A stretch of DNA of 64,000 nucleotides from Marinobacter sp. 2_MG-2023 (lineage in GTDB: Bacteria > Pseudomonadota > Gammaproteobacteria > Pseudomonadales > Oleiphilaceae), in NCBI RefSeq assembly GCF_030546935.1, contig NZ_JAUOPH010000006.1, positions 124,001 to 188,000 on the forward strand, read 5' to 3'. Below are positions 18,023 through 26,375 of the stretch, piece after piece (within the stretch, counting starts at the first letter, position 1; each line of letters begins with the position of its first letter). The notes under the pieces were generated by a model, which saw only the letters and a program-made list of their open reading frames with translations, had not been told where the DNA came from and searched no databases. Position numbers and translations under genes: made by a program.

Positions 18023-20005
18023 TCAATCGCTGTTGCTAGACAACAGAGCTTCAAACTGCTGGGTGACATAATCGCGAGTATTATTGAGCTGAGAAATCAA
18101 TGAATCGGCAGCGCTAAACTGGCTGACCAGCCGCGCCCGATAGGCCTCGATTCGCGTTTCCAGTGCTGCCTGGCTCTCTGCAATATCTTCCAGTTGCTGG
18201 TTCAGGCTACTGGTACGAGTCTCAAAAGCCCCGTCCGCACCTACATAGTTGGTTACCAGATCAACCGTGCGCTCGGCCACGCCTTCCACGAAGGTGATGG
18301 AGCCCCGGCTGCCGGTCTGGTCGCCCAGAACTTGAACCTGCAGCCCAGATGCCCCGCCGGAGCCGCTGCCCAGATAAAGCACCTGGCCATCACCTTCAGC
18401 AGTCTGGCCACCAATGGTGCCGGCCACATCCAACCCAACGGTGCCTGTTTTAGCCGAAACACCAAGGTCGTTGCCGCCTTCAGCCCACACAAGGCTTACG
18501 TTCGAACTGCTACCGTAACTGCCAGATGTAAATCTGAGCGCACCGCTCTCATCCAGATCCACCATCACAGACTGGCCGGCAGCATTGAGGGGCGTACTGT
18601 TATTAATCTGGTTCTGAATTTCTGCGACCAGTTCATCAGCGGTCGCGTAAGTCTGCTGGTTCAGCTGAATCGAAAAATTTGTCGAGTCATCGACCATAAA
18701 CTCGATCGAGTCATTGGTATCGTCAATAACAACCCCGCTCGTAAGCGGGGCATCTCCCGCAACGCTGCCCTGGGTTGCAGCCTGGGTGATGTTGATATCG
18801 TAAGTGCCTGGCTCTGTGTCCAGACCGCTACGCACAAATTCAACCTGACTATCGGTAGTCCGACCCTGTTCCGCAAACAGCGCCGTCACATCGTCCGGGT
18901 TGGCCTTGAGCTGGGCAATAAAAGCCTCCCTGTCGAACTCCAGGCCACCCGTTTCATAGTTCGTGGTAACTCCCACATCCGCAAGGCTTCGCACGTTGGC
19001 GTTTTCAAGACCAGGCACAACCCGTGTCAGTATTTCCCGGAGCTGACTCTGGATAGAACGAACGGTGCTATCACCCGTGAGCAGGCCGCCCACACCGGCA
19101 TCGGCGTTATAACCCGCCAGACCGTCAATTGTGGTCTGCAGAGCGTTGAACTGGTCAACAAAGCCCTGCACCCGGTCCGCAACCGCTTCGAAGTCCTGCT
19201 CTACCCTGATGACAGATGAGCCGGTTTCTGAAATATCAAAATTAAGCCCGTCTATAACATTTTCAAAACTGTTGTTAGAGCGAGTAATCTCTACACCGTT
19301 AATGGACATCACAGCGTCTGTCGCCGCGATGGTTTCTCGCAAACCAGAATCCGCATCCATTGCTGTATTAAAGGCGAAGCGGGAAAGCCCCTGGTTATCC
19401 GTCGCGGTACCCTCGGAGTCCCCGGAAACTGAAATACTCACAGCGTTAGCCGTGCCGCTTTCGTCGGCAGAAAACACCAACTGAAATCCGTTACCCGTAT
19501 CAATTACACCGGCAGACACACCCGCATCTGCCTCATTGATTGCATTAGCCAGGCCCTGCAAAGTGTCGTTGCTATCATCAATGGTGATATCAACGGTATT
19601 ACTCCCAACGGAAAGGGTAAGGGTTCCCTGACCAACACTGGTAGAGTCCCTGTCGGCAAATACATCCCGGGAGGCCAGCGCCTGTGCCCCCGCAAGGCTG
19701 GTCACTTCAACACTATAGGTGCCGCGACTGGCCTTGGTGCTATCGACCGTTACCCCGATGTCCTCGTTGGACGAACTTGCAGAAAAGGCCGTCAGGTTTT
19801 CCGGTGAGCTCAGCTGTCGCATGGGCAGGCGCAACTCAGTTACCGCACTTCGCAAGGTGCCATAAGCCGAAATAAGCGCCTCGGCCTCTTCAGTTTTCTG
19901 GGCAAGACGGGTATCGGTTGGAGCACGCTCCGCCTCTACCAGCTGATCCACCAGATCAGACGTCAGAACACCAGAACCTATTCCCAGCGATGAAATGCTT
20001 GACAT
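18023..20005 (-). CDS. fliD: Flagellar filament cap protein FliD
   Basis: A 660-residue hook-associated protein 2, which caps the filament and catalyses flagellin polymerisation. It begins with the conserved SSISSLGIGSGVLTSDLVDQLVEAE and ends with a coiled region containing RLVSQFSAADSLISQLNNT. The middle is long and Ser/Thr/Gly-rich with repeated beta-type segments (several ITIDDSNDTLQGLANAINEA-like units), typical of surface-exposed D2-D3 domains. ATG 20005 is preferred, 8 bases after a GGAGG site, over a GTG two codons earlier. A sigma-28 promoter precedes it. It is longer than the about 470 residues of enteric FliD. Confidence 0.95.
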   Translation of the reverse strand: MSSISSLGIGSGVLTSDLVDQLVEAERAPTDTRLAQKTEEAEALISAYGTLRSAVTELRLPMRQLSSPENLTAFSASSSNEDIGVTVDSTKASRGTYSVEVTSLAGAQALASRDVFADRDSTSVGQGTLTLSVGSNTVDITIDDSNDTLQGLANAINEADAGVSAGVIDTGNGFQLVFSADESGTANAVSISVSGDSEGTATDNQGLSRFAFNTAMDADSGLRETIAATDAVMSINGVEITRSNNSFENVIDGLNFDISETGSSVIRVEQDFEAVADRVQGFVDQFNALQTTIDGLAGYNADAGVGGLLTGDSTVRSIQSQLREILTRVVPGLENANVRSLADVGVTTNYETGGLEFDREAFIAQLKANPDDVTALFAEQGRTTDSQVEFVRSGLDTEPGTYDINITQAATQGSVAGDAPLTSGVVIDDTNDSIEFMVDDSTNFSIQLNQQTYATADELVAEIQNQINNSTPLNAAGQSVMVDLDESGALRFTSGSYGSSSNVSLVWAEGGNDLGVSAKTGTVGLDVAGTIGGQTAEGDGQVLYLGSGSGGASGLQVQVLGDQTGSRGSITFVEGVAERTVDLVTNYVGADGAFETRTSSLNQQLEDIAESQAALETRIEAYRARLVSQFSAADSLISQLNNTRDYVTQQFEALLSSNSD

Positions 20006-20047
20006 AACCACTGCCTCCCAAGGGGGCGAATCTATTCGTTGTTCAGT

Positions 20048-20074
20048 TTATCGGCAGAAGACGGCAAAACTTTG
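20048..20074 (-). promoter_or_regulatory. Sigma-28 (FliA) promoter of fliD-fliS
   Basis: On the minus strand CAAAGTTT is followed after 11 bases by GCCGATAA (20048-20055). This matches the FliA consensus TAAAGTTT-N11-GCCGATAA at all but the first base. It lies about 45 bases upstream of the fliD start. Confidence 0.85.
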
Positions 20075-20122
20075 CCCCTTTCTTCATGCGATTTGTAACA
20101 ACCTGTTAAACCGAATTTTAAC

Positions 20123-20164
20123 CCAAAACGCAAAACACCGCCGGCCCCTTCAGGTGCGGCGGTG
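20123..20164 (-). terminator. Intrinsic terminator after flaG
   Basis: A stem of CACCGCC and GGCGGTG (20136-20164) is followed on the minus strand by TTTTGCGTTTT. It lies 42 bases past the flaG stop and separates fliC-flaG from fliD-fliS. Confidence 0.8.
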
Positions 20165-20205
20165 CTGGAATACCGTTGTCAGCCTTAAATCAAAACGGCA
20201 AGCGT

Positions 20206-20643
20206 TCAGACTTTAATGTTAAACAACGTCAGCGGTTCATCCTGCTGCAATTTTTCTGCCAACCTTAATGCCACCTCATCAGGCATCTGCCGGACAACTT
20301 CCTGGGTTTGCTGATCCACCACACGAACGATGGTCTGCCCCAGATCGTTATCCACTTCAAACTGCAGATCCCTCTGGACGTTCTGAACATAATCGTTCAG
20401 CTGCGAAACCGCAGAATCCAGTTCTTTCCGCTGCGCGTCATTCTGTTCCTTGAGCTGTTCAGCTTTAGAAACATCCTGACCTCGGGTAGCCACCGCAACC
20501 GGCGCAGCTGACTCAGAAGATGAAGAAACAAGCTCGGAGGCATTACTGCCTTCGGCCTGAGATGACGACATTGCCTTTACCGGAGCCTGGCTGTCAGTAC
20601 GCACCAGTTTCAGGCCCGGACTGCTCAGGTTAACGTCATTCAT
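20206..20643 (-). CDS. flaG: Flagellar protein FlaG
   Basis: A 145-residue protein. The N-terminal half is low-complexity, rich in Ser, Ala and Gln. The C-terminal half holds the FlaG domain: LNDYVQNVQRDLQFEVDNDL, then QTIVRVVDQQTQEVVRQMPDE. FlaG influences filament length in Vibrio, Pseudomonas and Campylobacter, but its mechanism is unclear. It sits between fliC and fliD, the common order in polar-flagellated gammaproteobacteria, and is probably reached by read-through from the sigma-28 promoter of fliC past a weak terminator. Confidence 0.92.
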   Translation of the reverse strand: MNDVNLSSPGLKLVRTDSQAPVKAMSSSQAEGSNASELVSSSSESAAPVAVATRGQDVSKAEQLKEQNDAQRKELDSAVSQLNDYVQNVQRDLQFEVDNDLGQTIVRVVDQQTQEVVRQMPDEVALRLAEKLQQDEPLTLFNIKV

Positions 20644-20671
20644 AGCTCACCTCTCTATCCTTGGACGGCTT

Positions 20672-20695
20672 AAAACCGGAACCCGAAGGTTCCGG
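20672..20695 (-). terminator. Terminator-like hairpin between fliC and flaG
   Basis: A perfect 8-bp stem closes a stable TTCG tetraloop on the minus strand (CCGGAACC-TTCG-GGTTCCGG) and is followed by only TTTT. It would end most fliC transcripts and allow some read-through into flaG, which would give the expected excess of flagellin mRNA. Confidence 0.75.
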
Positions 20696-20712
20696 CTGTT
20701 ACCGCTGATCCC

Positions 20713-22191
20713 TTACTGCAGGAGGGACAGAACCTGCTGTGGACGGGCGTTAGCCTGTGCCAAGACGGAGATACCGGCCTGCTGCAGTACCTGGGACTTG
20801 GCCAGGTTAGCAGTTTCTGCCGCGAAGTCAGCATCCAGGATACGGCTGTTGGAGGCGCTGAGGTTCTCTACCGAGGTACTCAGGTTCGCAATGGTGGACT
20901 CAAAGCGGTTCTGGATCGCACCCAGCTCACCGCGCAGGCCGTTTACTGAGGTGAGGGCAGCATCTACACGGGCAATCGCTTCATTTGCACCATCAACGTT
21001 GCTGATATCGATATCTTCAATAAATCCATCAGCACTAACATTTTGAGCAGCGCCGACAGAGGCAACATCCGTTCCGTCAACCACAACCGAGTCTTCCGCC
21101 GTAAAGCTCACTGTGCCGGAGAAATTCGTTTCGGTACCGTATCCAGCAGAACCAGTTGAGTCGAGAAGACCTTCTGCATCCAAGTCTGTAATGGTTGCGG
21201 TCCCAGTAACAGCAGCAGCCTCCTGGATGGTGAAATTTTCACCATCAGCTTGAGCGATTACCAAATCGCCACCGTCCACGGAAGCAGAGATTCCTGAGTC
21301 AGCAAGAACGGAATTACTGTTGATCGCATCCCTGACATCTTCAACGGTAACCGTATTGGCACCATCCGCTTCCGGGCTGTTAAACGCCAGATCAACACTC
21401 TCACTCCCCACACCCACAGTAAGGGTGTAGCTTTCCGTATCCGCTCCGGAAGCTGCAGTCGTTAAAGTAACGTCAGCAAAGTCAATTGTTTGTGAATTCT
21501 CCGCAGTGACACTCGAAGCTCCACCAACAGTAGAGCGAATAGTATCCGCGATGCTAGCCGCACTGCTACCCGCTTCAATATCGACCGTTTGGACCTCACC
21601 AGTTCCCACACGAAGTGTGAATGACTGCCCATCAGCAATGGCTTCTCCATCAACATCAAGATCAACCTGTGCAATCGAGCCAATTTGGGAAGCTCGAGTC
21701 CCTTGAGTCAGGTTAATACCGATCGTCTCACCGGCATTCGCACCCACTTGAAAGTCCTGCTGACCAAACGAACCATCCAACACCCTGAGTCCGTTAAAGG
21801 CAGTCTGAGAAGAAATTCGATCAATTTCTTCCAGTCGCTGCTGAACTTCATCGTTCAACGCAGCCCGATCAGAGTCACTATTCGTTGCGTTGGCAGACTG
21901 AACGGCCAGTTCACGAATCCGCTGCAGGTTATTGGTGATCTCGTCCAGCGCGCCTTCTGTGGTCTGGGCCAGAGAGATGCCATCATTAGCGTTTCGGGTC
22001 GCTACATTCAGGCCAGAGATTTGGGACTGGAAGCGAGTCGAGATCGCCAGGCCAGCGGCATCGTCTTTGGCGGAGTTGATGCGCAGGCCAGATGACAAAC
22101 GCTGAAGAGCCTGGTCATTCAAGCTTTGAGATTTACCAAGCTGGTTCTGAGCGTTCAATGAAGCGACGTTAGTGTTAATTCCGAGAGCCAT
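20713..22191 (-). CDS. fliC: Flagellin FliC, sigma-28-dependent copy
   Basis: A 492-residue filament subunit. The N-terminal D0/D1 region (about residues 1-165) begins [20 protein letters not shown] and contains [20 protein letters not shown]. The C-terminal D1/D0 (about the last 100 residues) contains [10 protein letters not shown] and ends [12 protein letters not shown]. The central variable region is Ser/Thr/Asp-rich with repeated beta-like segments, larger than in short flagellins. It is divergent from a second flagellin gene at 22672 with very similar ends but a different centre. A sigma-28 promoter lies about 90 bases upstream. It is probably followed by flaG in the same transcript. Confidence 0.96.
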   Translation of the reverse strand: MALGINTNVASLNAQNQLGKSQSLNDQALQRLSSGLRINSAKDDAAGLAISTRFQSQISGLNVATRNANDGISLAQTTEGALDEITNNLQRIRELAVQSANATNSDSDRAALNDEVQQRLEEIDRISSQTAFNGLRVLDGSFGQQDFQVGANAGETIGINLTQGTRASQIGSIAQVDLDVDGEAIADGQSFTLRVGTGEVQTVDIEAGSSAASIADTIRSTVGGASSVTAENSQTIDFADVTLTTAASGADTESYTLTVGVGSESVDLAFNSPEADGANTVTVEDVRDAINSNSVLADSGISASVDGGDLVIAQADGENFTIQEAAAVTGTATITDLDAEGLLDSTGSAGYGTETNFSGTVSFTAEDSVVVDGTDVASVGAAQNVSADGFIEDIDISNVDGANEAIARVDAALTSVNGLRGELGAIQNRFESTIANLSTSVENLSASNSRILDADFAAETANLAKSQVLQQAGISVLAQANARPQQVLSLLQ

Positions 22192-22278
22192 AATGCTTCC
22201 CCTTCGACAGAAGTCGTTTTTTCATGGATAAGGTCTGGCGTTCTCTTTTTGGTTTGGAGCGCCGCCCTGTTGATTTAC

Positions 22279-22305
22279 TTAACGGCGTTCATTGTTCTTC
22301 CTTTA
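22279..22305 (-). promoter_or_regulatory. Sigma-28 (FliA) promoter of the first flagellin gene
   Basis: On the minus strand TAAA (22302-22305) is followed after 15 bases by GCCGTTAA (22279-22286), one mismatch from the FliA -10 box GCCGATAA. It lies 88 bases upstream of the flagellin ATG in the 480-base divergent region. Confidence 0.85.
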
Positions 22306-22555
22306 GAAAAAACCGGCAGGATTTTGTAAAGGAATGTAAAAGCTCGAATCTAAAGCGCTATCCTATTGTTTTAATAAGTTTTTTATTTCCTGGCTTTCAG
22401 AAAAATCGTTAATTTAGTCTGAGACGTACCTGAAAAAAGCGGCAACTTGCTTCCCACACTCGCCGCCGGGAATATGGCAGGCCCTTCGCAAAAAGCATCA
22501 GAAAATAGCAAACAACGCTATATTTATTAGCTAGTTAAGGTTCATACAAAAAAAC

Positions 22556-22571
22556 TGGCACACCCTTCGCT
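22556..22571 (+). promoter_or_regulatory. Sigma-54 promoter of the second flagellin gene
   Basis: CTGGCAC followed by ACCCTTCGC gives the invariant GG (22557-22558) and GC (22569-22570) dinucleotides exactly 10 bases apart, as required for RpoN promoters. It lies about 100 bases upstream of the flagellin start. No good sigma-28 site is seen on this strand. The rest of the 480-base gap (22192-22671) shows AT-rich stretches that may hold enhancer sites. Confidence 0.75.
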
Positions 22572-22671
22572 TAGTCTTCCACAAAACGGTCATTAACGAA
22601 TTTTTTGCCGGTATGCTGCCTGATGCACAATGAGCAGCGTGACCCGGCACCTCTGAGCAGGGAGACTAGAT

Positions 22672-24132
22672 ATGCCTCAGGTCATCAACACCAACATTGC
22701 CTCATTGAATGCGCAGCGTAACTTGAACGCCTCACAGACTCAGGCCAACACAGCACTTGAACGCTTGTCTTCAGGCCTGCGCATCAACTCCGCCAAAGAC
22801 GATGCCGCCGGCCTCGCCATTTCCGAAAGGTTCGAGTCACAGATCTCCGGGCTGAACCAGGCCCAGAGAAATGCCAATGACGGTATTTCTCTGGCACAAA
22901 CTGCCGAAGGCGCGATGGATGAGATCACCAACAACCTGCAGCGCATTCGTGAGCTGGCGGTGCAGTCTGCTAATGCGACAAATAGCATTTCAGACCGCCA
23001 GGCACTAAATCAGGAAGTTCAGCAACGCGTTGAAGAAATTAACCGGATTGCCAGCCAGACTTCTTTCAACGGCTTGAAAGTGCTTGATGGCACGTTCGGC
23101 ACCCAAACATTCCAGGTAGGCGCAAACGCCGGTGAGACAATCGGCATTAGTGGATTAGATTCCCGCGGGAGTCAACTCGGAGCGACCCTAGGGAAGACTA
23201 GCGGATTCACTGATCAGGTCGCTCCTTTTGATACCGAATCTAACGCACTGGGACTCGATTACACTGGAGATGTCACCTATTCAGTCACGATAGACGGTAC
23301 TGCCTATACAGGCACTAGTACCGCTCCGGGCGACCTAGCCACCCTCACTGCCGATATTGAAACCGCCATTGCCGCTGCGAGCGGCATCACCGTATCAGAA
23401 ACTGCGGATGACACGCTGATCTTTACGAACAGCACCGGCGAAACGGTTCCGGTTGCCCTTGACCTGACAGACAGCGCTGGCACCCCCAACAACTTTACCC
23501 AAAGCTTCAGCGCAGAAGGTGGTGATTTAGCCGCTTACTTCGACACTAATCAGAAAACCACCGTCGACTTCAGCATCAACGGAGTATCGTTCTCTTCCGA
23601 CAACATTACTTCGTTGAACGACTTGGTCGGAAAGATCAACGCTCAGTCCAACGATACAGGTGTCAAGGCAAACCTGGACAGAACCAACAACGAGATCGTT
23701 TTCTCATCACAATTTGGCGGAGACATCGATGTCGATATTAAAGCTGATCTTGATGGTGACCCTCTGACCAATGAAATTGACCTGGTAGAGGCTTATACCG
23801 CCACCGCAAATACTGTTTCGCTTAATGACATAGACATCTCAACGCCGGACGGTGCCGACGAGGCAATGTCCACTCTTGATTACGCCATCGACAAAATCAA
23901 CGGTTTCCGAGCAGAGCTCGGCGCGGTGCAGAATCGCTTCGAATCCACGATCGCAAACCTGGCAACCACCTCAGAAAACCTCTCGGCCTCCAACAGCCGA
24001 ATCCGCGATGCCGACTTCGCCGCAGAATCCGCCGAACTGGCCCGCACTCAGGTACTCCAGCAGGCTGGCCTCTCGGTGCTGGCCCAGGCCAACGCCAGAC
24101 CTCAGCAGGTGTTGCAGTTGCTACAGGGCTAA
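22672..24132 (+). CDS. fliC: Flagellin FliC, sigma-54-dependent copy
   Basis: A 486-residue flagellin. D0/D1 begins MPQVINTNIASLNAQRNLNA and shares the motif [20 protein letters not shown] with the divergent flagellin. The C terminus has [20 protein letters not shown] and ends RPQQVLQLLQG. The central region is unrelated in detail to that of the first copy (Thr/Asp-rich, with paired LTADIETAIAAASGITV and INGVSFSSDNI modules). A GGGAG site precedes the ATG. It has its own sigma-54 promoter and a strong terminator, so it is transcribed separately and could be expressed at a different stage of flagellar assembly. Confidence 0.96.
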   Translation: MPQVINTNIASLNAQRNLNASQTQANTALERLSSGLRINSAKDDAAGLAISERFESQISGLNQAQRNANDGISLAQTAEGAMDEITNNLQRIRELAVQSANATNSISDRQALNQEVQQRVEEINRIASQTSFNGLKVLDGTFGTQTFQVGANAGETIGISGLDSRGSQLGATLGKTSGFTDQVAPFDTESNALGLDYTGDVTYSVTIDGTAYTGTSTAPGDLATLTADIETAIAAASGITVSETADDTLIFTNSTGETVPVALDLTDSAGTPNNFTQSFSAEGGDLAAYFDTNQKTTVDFSINGVSFSSDNITSLNDLVGKINAQSNDTGVKANLDRTNNEIVFSSQFGGDIDVDIKADLDGDPLTNEIDLVEAYTATANTVSLNDIDISTPDGADEAMSTLDYAIDKINGFRAELGAVQNRFESTIANLATTSENLSASNSRIRDADFAAESAELARTQVLQQAGLSVLAQANARPQQVLQLLQG

Positions 24133-24149
24133 ACTCCTTCGCAGAAAAC

Positions 24150-24182
24150 AAAACGGCCGGGCTAAGAACCCGGCCGTTTTTC
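24150..24182 (+). terminator. Intrinsic terminator of the second flagellin gene
   Basis: A perfect stem CGGCCGGG / CCCGGCCG (24154-24161 and 24169-24176) is flanked by A-run and TTTTT, 18 bases after the stop codon. Confidence 0.92.
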
Positions 24183-24213
24183 TTTGTAGCCCCTCTGTAC
24201 CAGCCTCGAAAAC

Positions 24214-24229
24214 TGGCACACCTTTCGCA
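24214..24229 (+). promoter_or_regulatory. Sigma-54 promoter of the TPR/methyltransferase-like gene
   Basis: TGGCACACCTTTCGCA has GG (24215-24216) and GC (24227-24228) 10 bases apart. The core is nearly identical to the promoter of the second flagellin at 22556 (AACTGGCACACC followed by C or T and TTCGC), pointing to shared RpoN control. It lies about 90 bases upstream of the start codon. Confidence 0.75.
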
Positions 24230-24317
24230 ATACCTCACTTAACGCACAGCAAACAACCAAAAACTGCAGGCCTTTGCCGCAATTTTTGAATCTAGCGGCA
24301 GGTAAATGAGGTATCCC

Positions 24318-26318
24318 ATGCAAGCCAAACATCACATTCAGGAATCCCATTCCCAACAGGCTCAGGCCGCCCGCCTGCTTCTGCAGGCCAACCTTGCCTA
24401 TGGCGAGTCCAATAGCAGCGGGCTTAGCCATATTCAGCGCCTGCAAGCCAGGCAGGAATGCCGTGTTTACCTGGAAGAGGTGATTGCACTGGAGCCCAAC
24501 AACGCCATAGCGTTGGGATTATTGGGGCGTGTCGAAATGGACAACGGGCAACTTGAAAACGCCCACGACCTCTTTACCGCCAGCCTGGAAATCCAACCCG
24601 GCCAAGCACAGCAATACGCCAATCTGGGCTACTGGGCTTTAAAAACCGAGCGGCCAGCCTTGGCGGAGCAACATTTCCTGCAGGCTCTGGACTGCGACCG
24701 GCAATCGGCCGCCGCTTTTTGCGGGGTTGCCCATGCCAAGCGGTTGCAGGGTCAGTTTGATGTCGCGTATCTACACTATCGCAAGCTGTTGGAGGCGGGC
24801 GCTGAATGGGATTCTGTCTACAGTGGCATGCTCAGCTGTGCTCAGCATCTGGCAGTGAATAAAACGGATAGTGACCTCGCGCTGGATGCCGTTGCACTTC
24901 TGAAACATGAAGGCTTGCCGCACCAGGAAATCGGTCGTTTTGTCGGCTCTATCATCCGCCAGCAATACGATCTTGATAACCCCCAGGCAGAAATTCTGCT
25001 GAATGCTGCCGCCGCGGACGAGCTGCTGATTCTGGCACTGCAAAAAACACTGATGCCAGATCCGGCCGTGGAAGAGCTGGTTGTAATGCTGCGCCGTGCA
25101 ATTCTGGCGGAAGTCGCCCAAACCGTTGAACTACGGGACGAGCTCCAGCAACTTGCACTCGCCATAGCACTTTATGCCGACCGCACCGGCTATGCGCTGG
25201 CAGCGGAGGACGATGAAGAGCGACTCGTAGCGGCCGTGAATGACAGCCTAAAAGCGCAATTTGTAATGGGCGAGCCCCAGGAGGCCCTGATTGGCACATT
25301 GATGATCAGCGCCATGTACGGCGCCCTGTTTCATCAGGAGTTTGCGGTTCAGCTCGGGCAATGGAATCTCGTGGACTGGCCACTGGCCCTCCAACCGGTT
25401 TTGGCCGCCAGCTACTATCACCGTGCTGAAGAAGAAGGCATCAAGCAGTGCTTTGATGAGAAAGCAGAAGAGCTGTGTCTCGACAAAACGGATGTGCCAC
25501 AAGCCTGGCCTGCGTGGTCAAAACTGGCGTATCGCGCTGAAAGCAGCCTGAAGTCGCTGATGGCAACCGAGCTGGGACTGGCGACAAACAACCTGCCAGA
25601 CACCTTGCGCATCATGGTGTGCGGTGCCCAGTCCGGCCAACGTGCCATGGAACTTGCGCGTTACCTGGCCGATGTGGAAGTGATCGCAGTGGATGAGTCC
25701 CTGGCCAACATTGCCAAGGCTACGCGCATGGCCACCGAATCCGAGATCAGCAACATTGTATTCTGGCCCTGGTCCATCGCCCGGCAGTTTGTGGCAGATG
25801 GCCATCAGGTGCACTGGGTTGAAGTCGGTCGCCTGCCCTCCCCGGCAATGACCGAACTCTCGCTGGCCGCACTGGTGAAAAGTGCCTCCGGCTCCGGCGC
25901 CATCGTGCATCTGCATACAGCCATTGCTGAACAGACAACTGGCGACCGGCAGATGCGGAAACTGATCGCAGAGCATAACCTGCAACCAACCCGCTCTACC
26001 TTGCGTCAACTGCGCCGGATGGTTCTTACCAACCGACAGGATGCCACTTGGCAGGAACTTACCAACGAGGACGACTTCTATAGCCTGGGCGGCTGCCGTG
26101 ATCGCTGGTTCCGGCCTCAGGATGAAGCTCAGCTGAAAGACCTGATGGCAATGGTAAGCAATGAAGTCGAATGGAAGCTGGTAAAGGCTCGCGATGAGGA
26201 CGGCCACAGCCTGGCTACCCGGCCCGTGCAAACGCAGATTCAGGCGGAGGCTCTGGGAAGTGAGGTGCAGAGTGTGATGGGGCAAAATCTGAGCGTGTAT
26301 TTTCAGCGGCGCCGGTAA
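24318..26318 (+). CDS. TPR-repeat protein with C-terminal methyltransferase-like domain, flagellar context
   Basis: A 666-residue cytosolic protein. Residues about 10-170 contain tetratricopeptide-type helices (for example NAIALGLLGRVEMDNGQLENAHDLF and QAQQYANLGYWALKTERPALAEQHF parts). A helical middle follows. The region DTLRIMVCGAQSGQRAMELA then resembles motif I of Rossmann-fold SAM-dependent methyltransferases, with acidic VIAVDES as motif II. ATG 24318 is preferred because GAGG lies 6 bases upstream. The sigma-54 promoter shared with the flagellin directly upstream suggests a role in flagellin modification or glycosylation. That function is inference; the enzyme's substrate is unknown. 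Confidence 0.75.
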   Translation: MQAKHHIQESHSQQAQAARLLLQANLAYGESNSSGLSHIQRLQARQECRVYLEEVIALEPNNAIALGLLGRVEMDNGQLENAHDLFTASLEIQPGQAQQYANLGYWALKTERPALAEQHFLQALDCDRQSAAAFCGVAHAKRLQGQFDVAYLHYRKLLEAGAEWDSVYSGMLSCAQHLAVNKTDSDLALDAVALLKHEGLPHQEIGRFVGSIIRQQYDLDNPQAEILLNAAAADELLILALQKTLMPDPAVEELVVMLRRAILAEVAQTVELRDELQQLALAIALYADRTGYALAAEDDEERLVAAVNDSLKAQFVMGEPQEALIGTLMISAMYGALFHQEFAVQLGQWNLVDWPLALQPVLAASYYHRAEEEGIKQCFDEKAEELCLDKTDVPQAWPAWSKLAYRAESSLKSLMATELGLATNNLPDTLRIMVCGAQSGQRAMELARYLADVEVIAVDESLANIAKATRMATESEISNIVFWPWSIARQFVADGHQVHWVEVGRLPSPAMTELSLAALVKSASGSGAIVHLHTAIAEQTTGDRQMRKLIAEHNLQPTRSTLRQLRRMVLTNRQDATWQELTNEDDFYSLGGCRDRWFRPQDEAQLKDLMAMVSNEVEWKLVKARDEDGHSLATRPVQTQIQAEALGSEVQSVMGQNLSVYFQRRR

Positions 26319-26329
26319 CCGACGAAATT

Positions 26330-26358
26330 CCGGGGCCAGAGACCTTCTCTGACCCCGG
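26330..26358. terminator. Hairpin between convergent TPR gene and sbcB
   Basis: A 12-bp stem with one mismatch, CCGGGGCCAGAG with CTCTGACCCCGG, has a 5-base loop and lies between the two convergent stop codons. It has no clear T-run, but is well placed to end both transcripts. Confidence 0.5.
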
Positions 26359-26375
26359 ATAGAACCAATCGTTGA

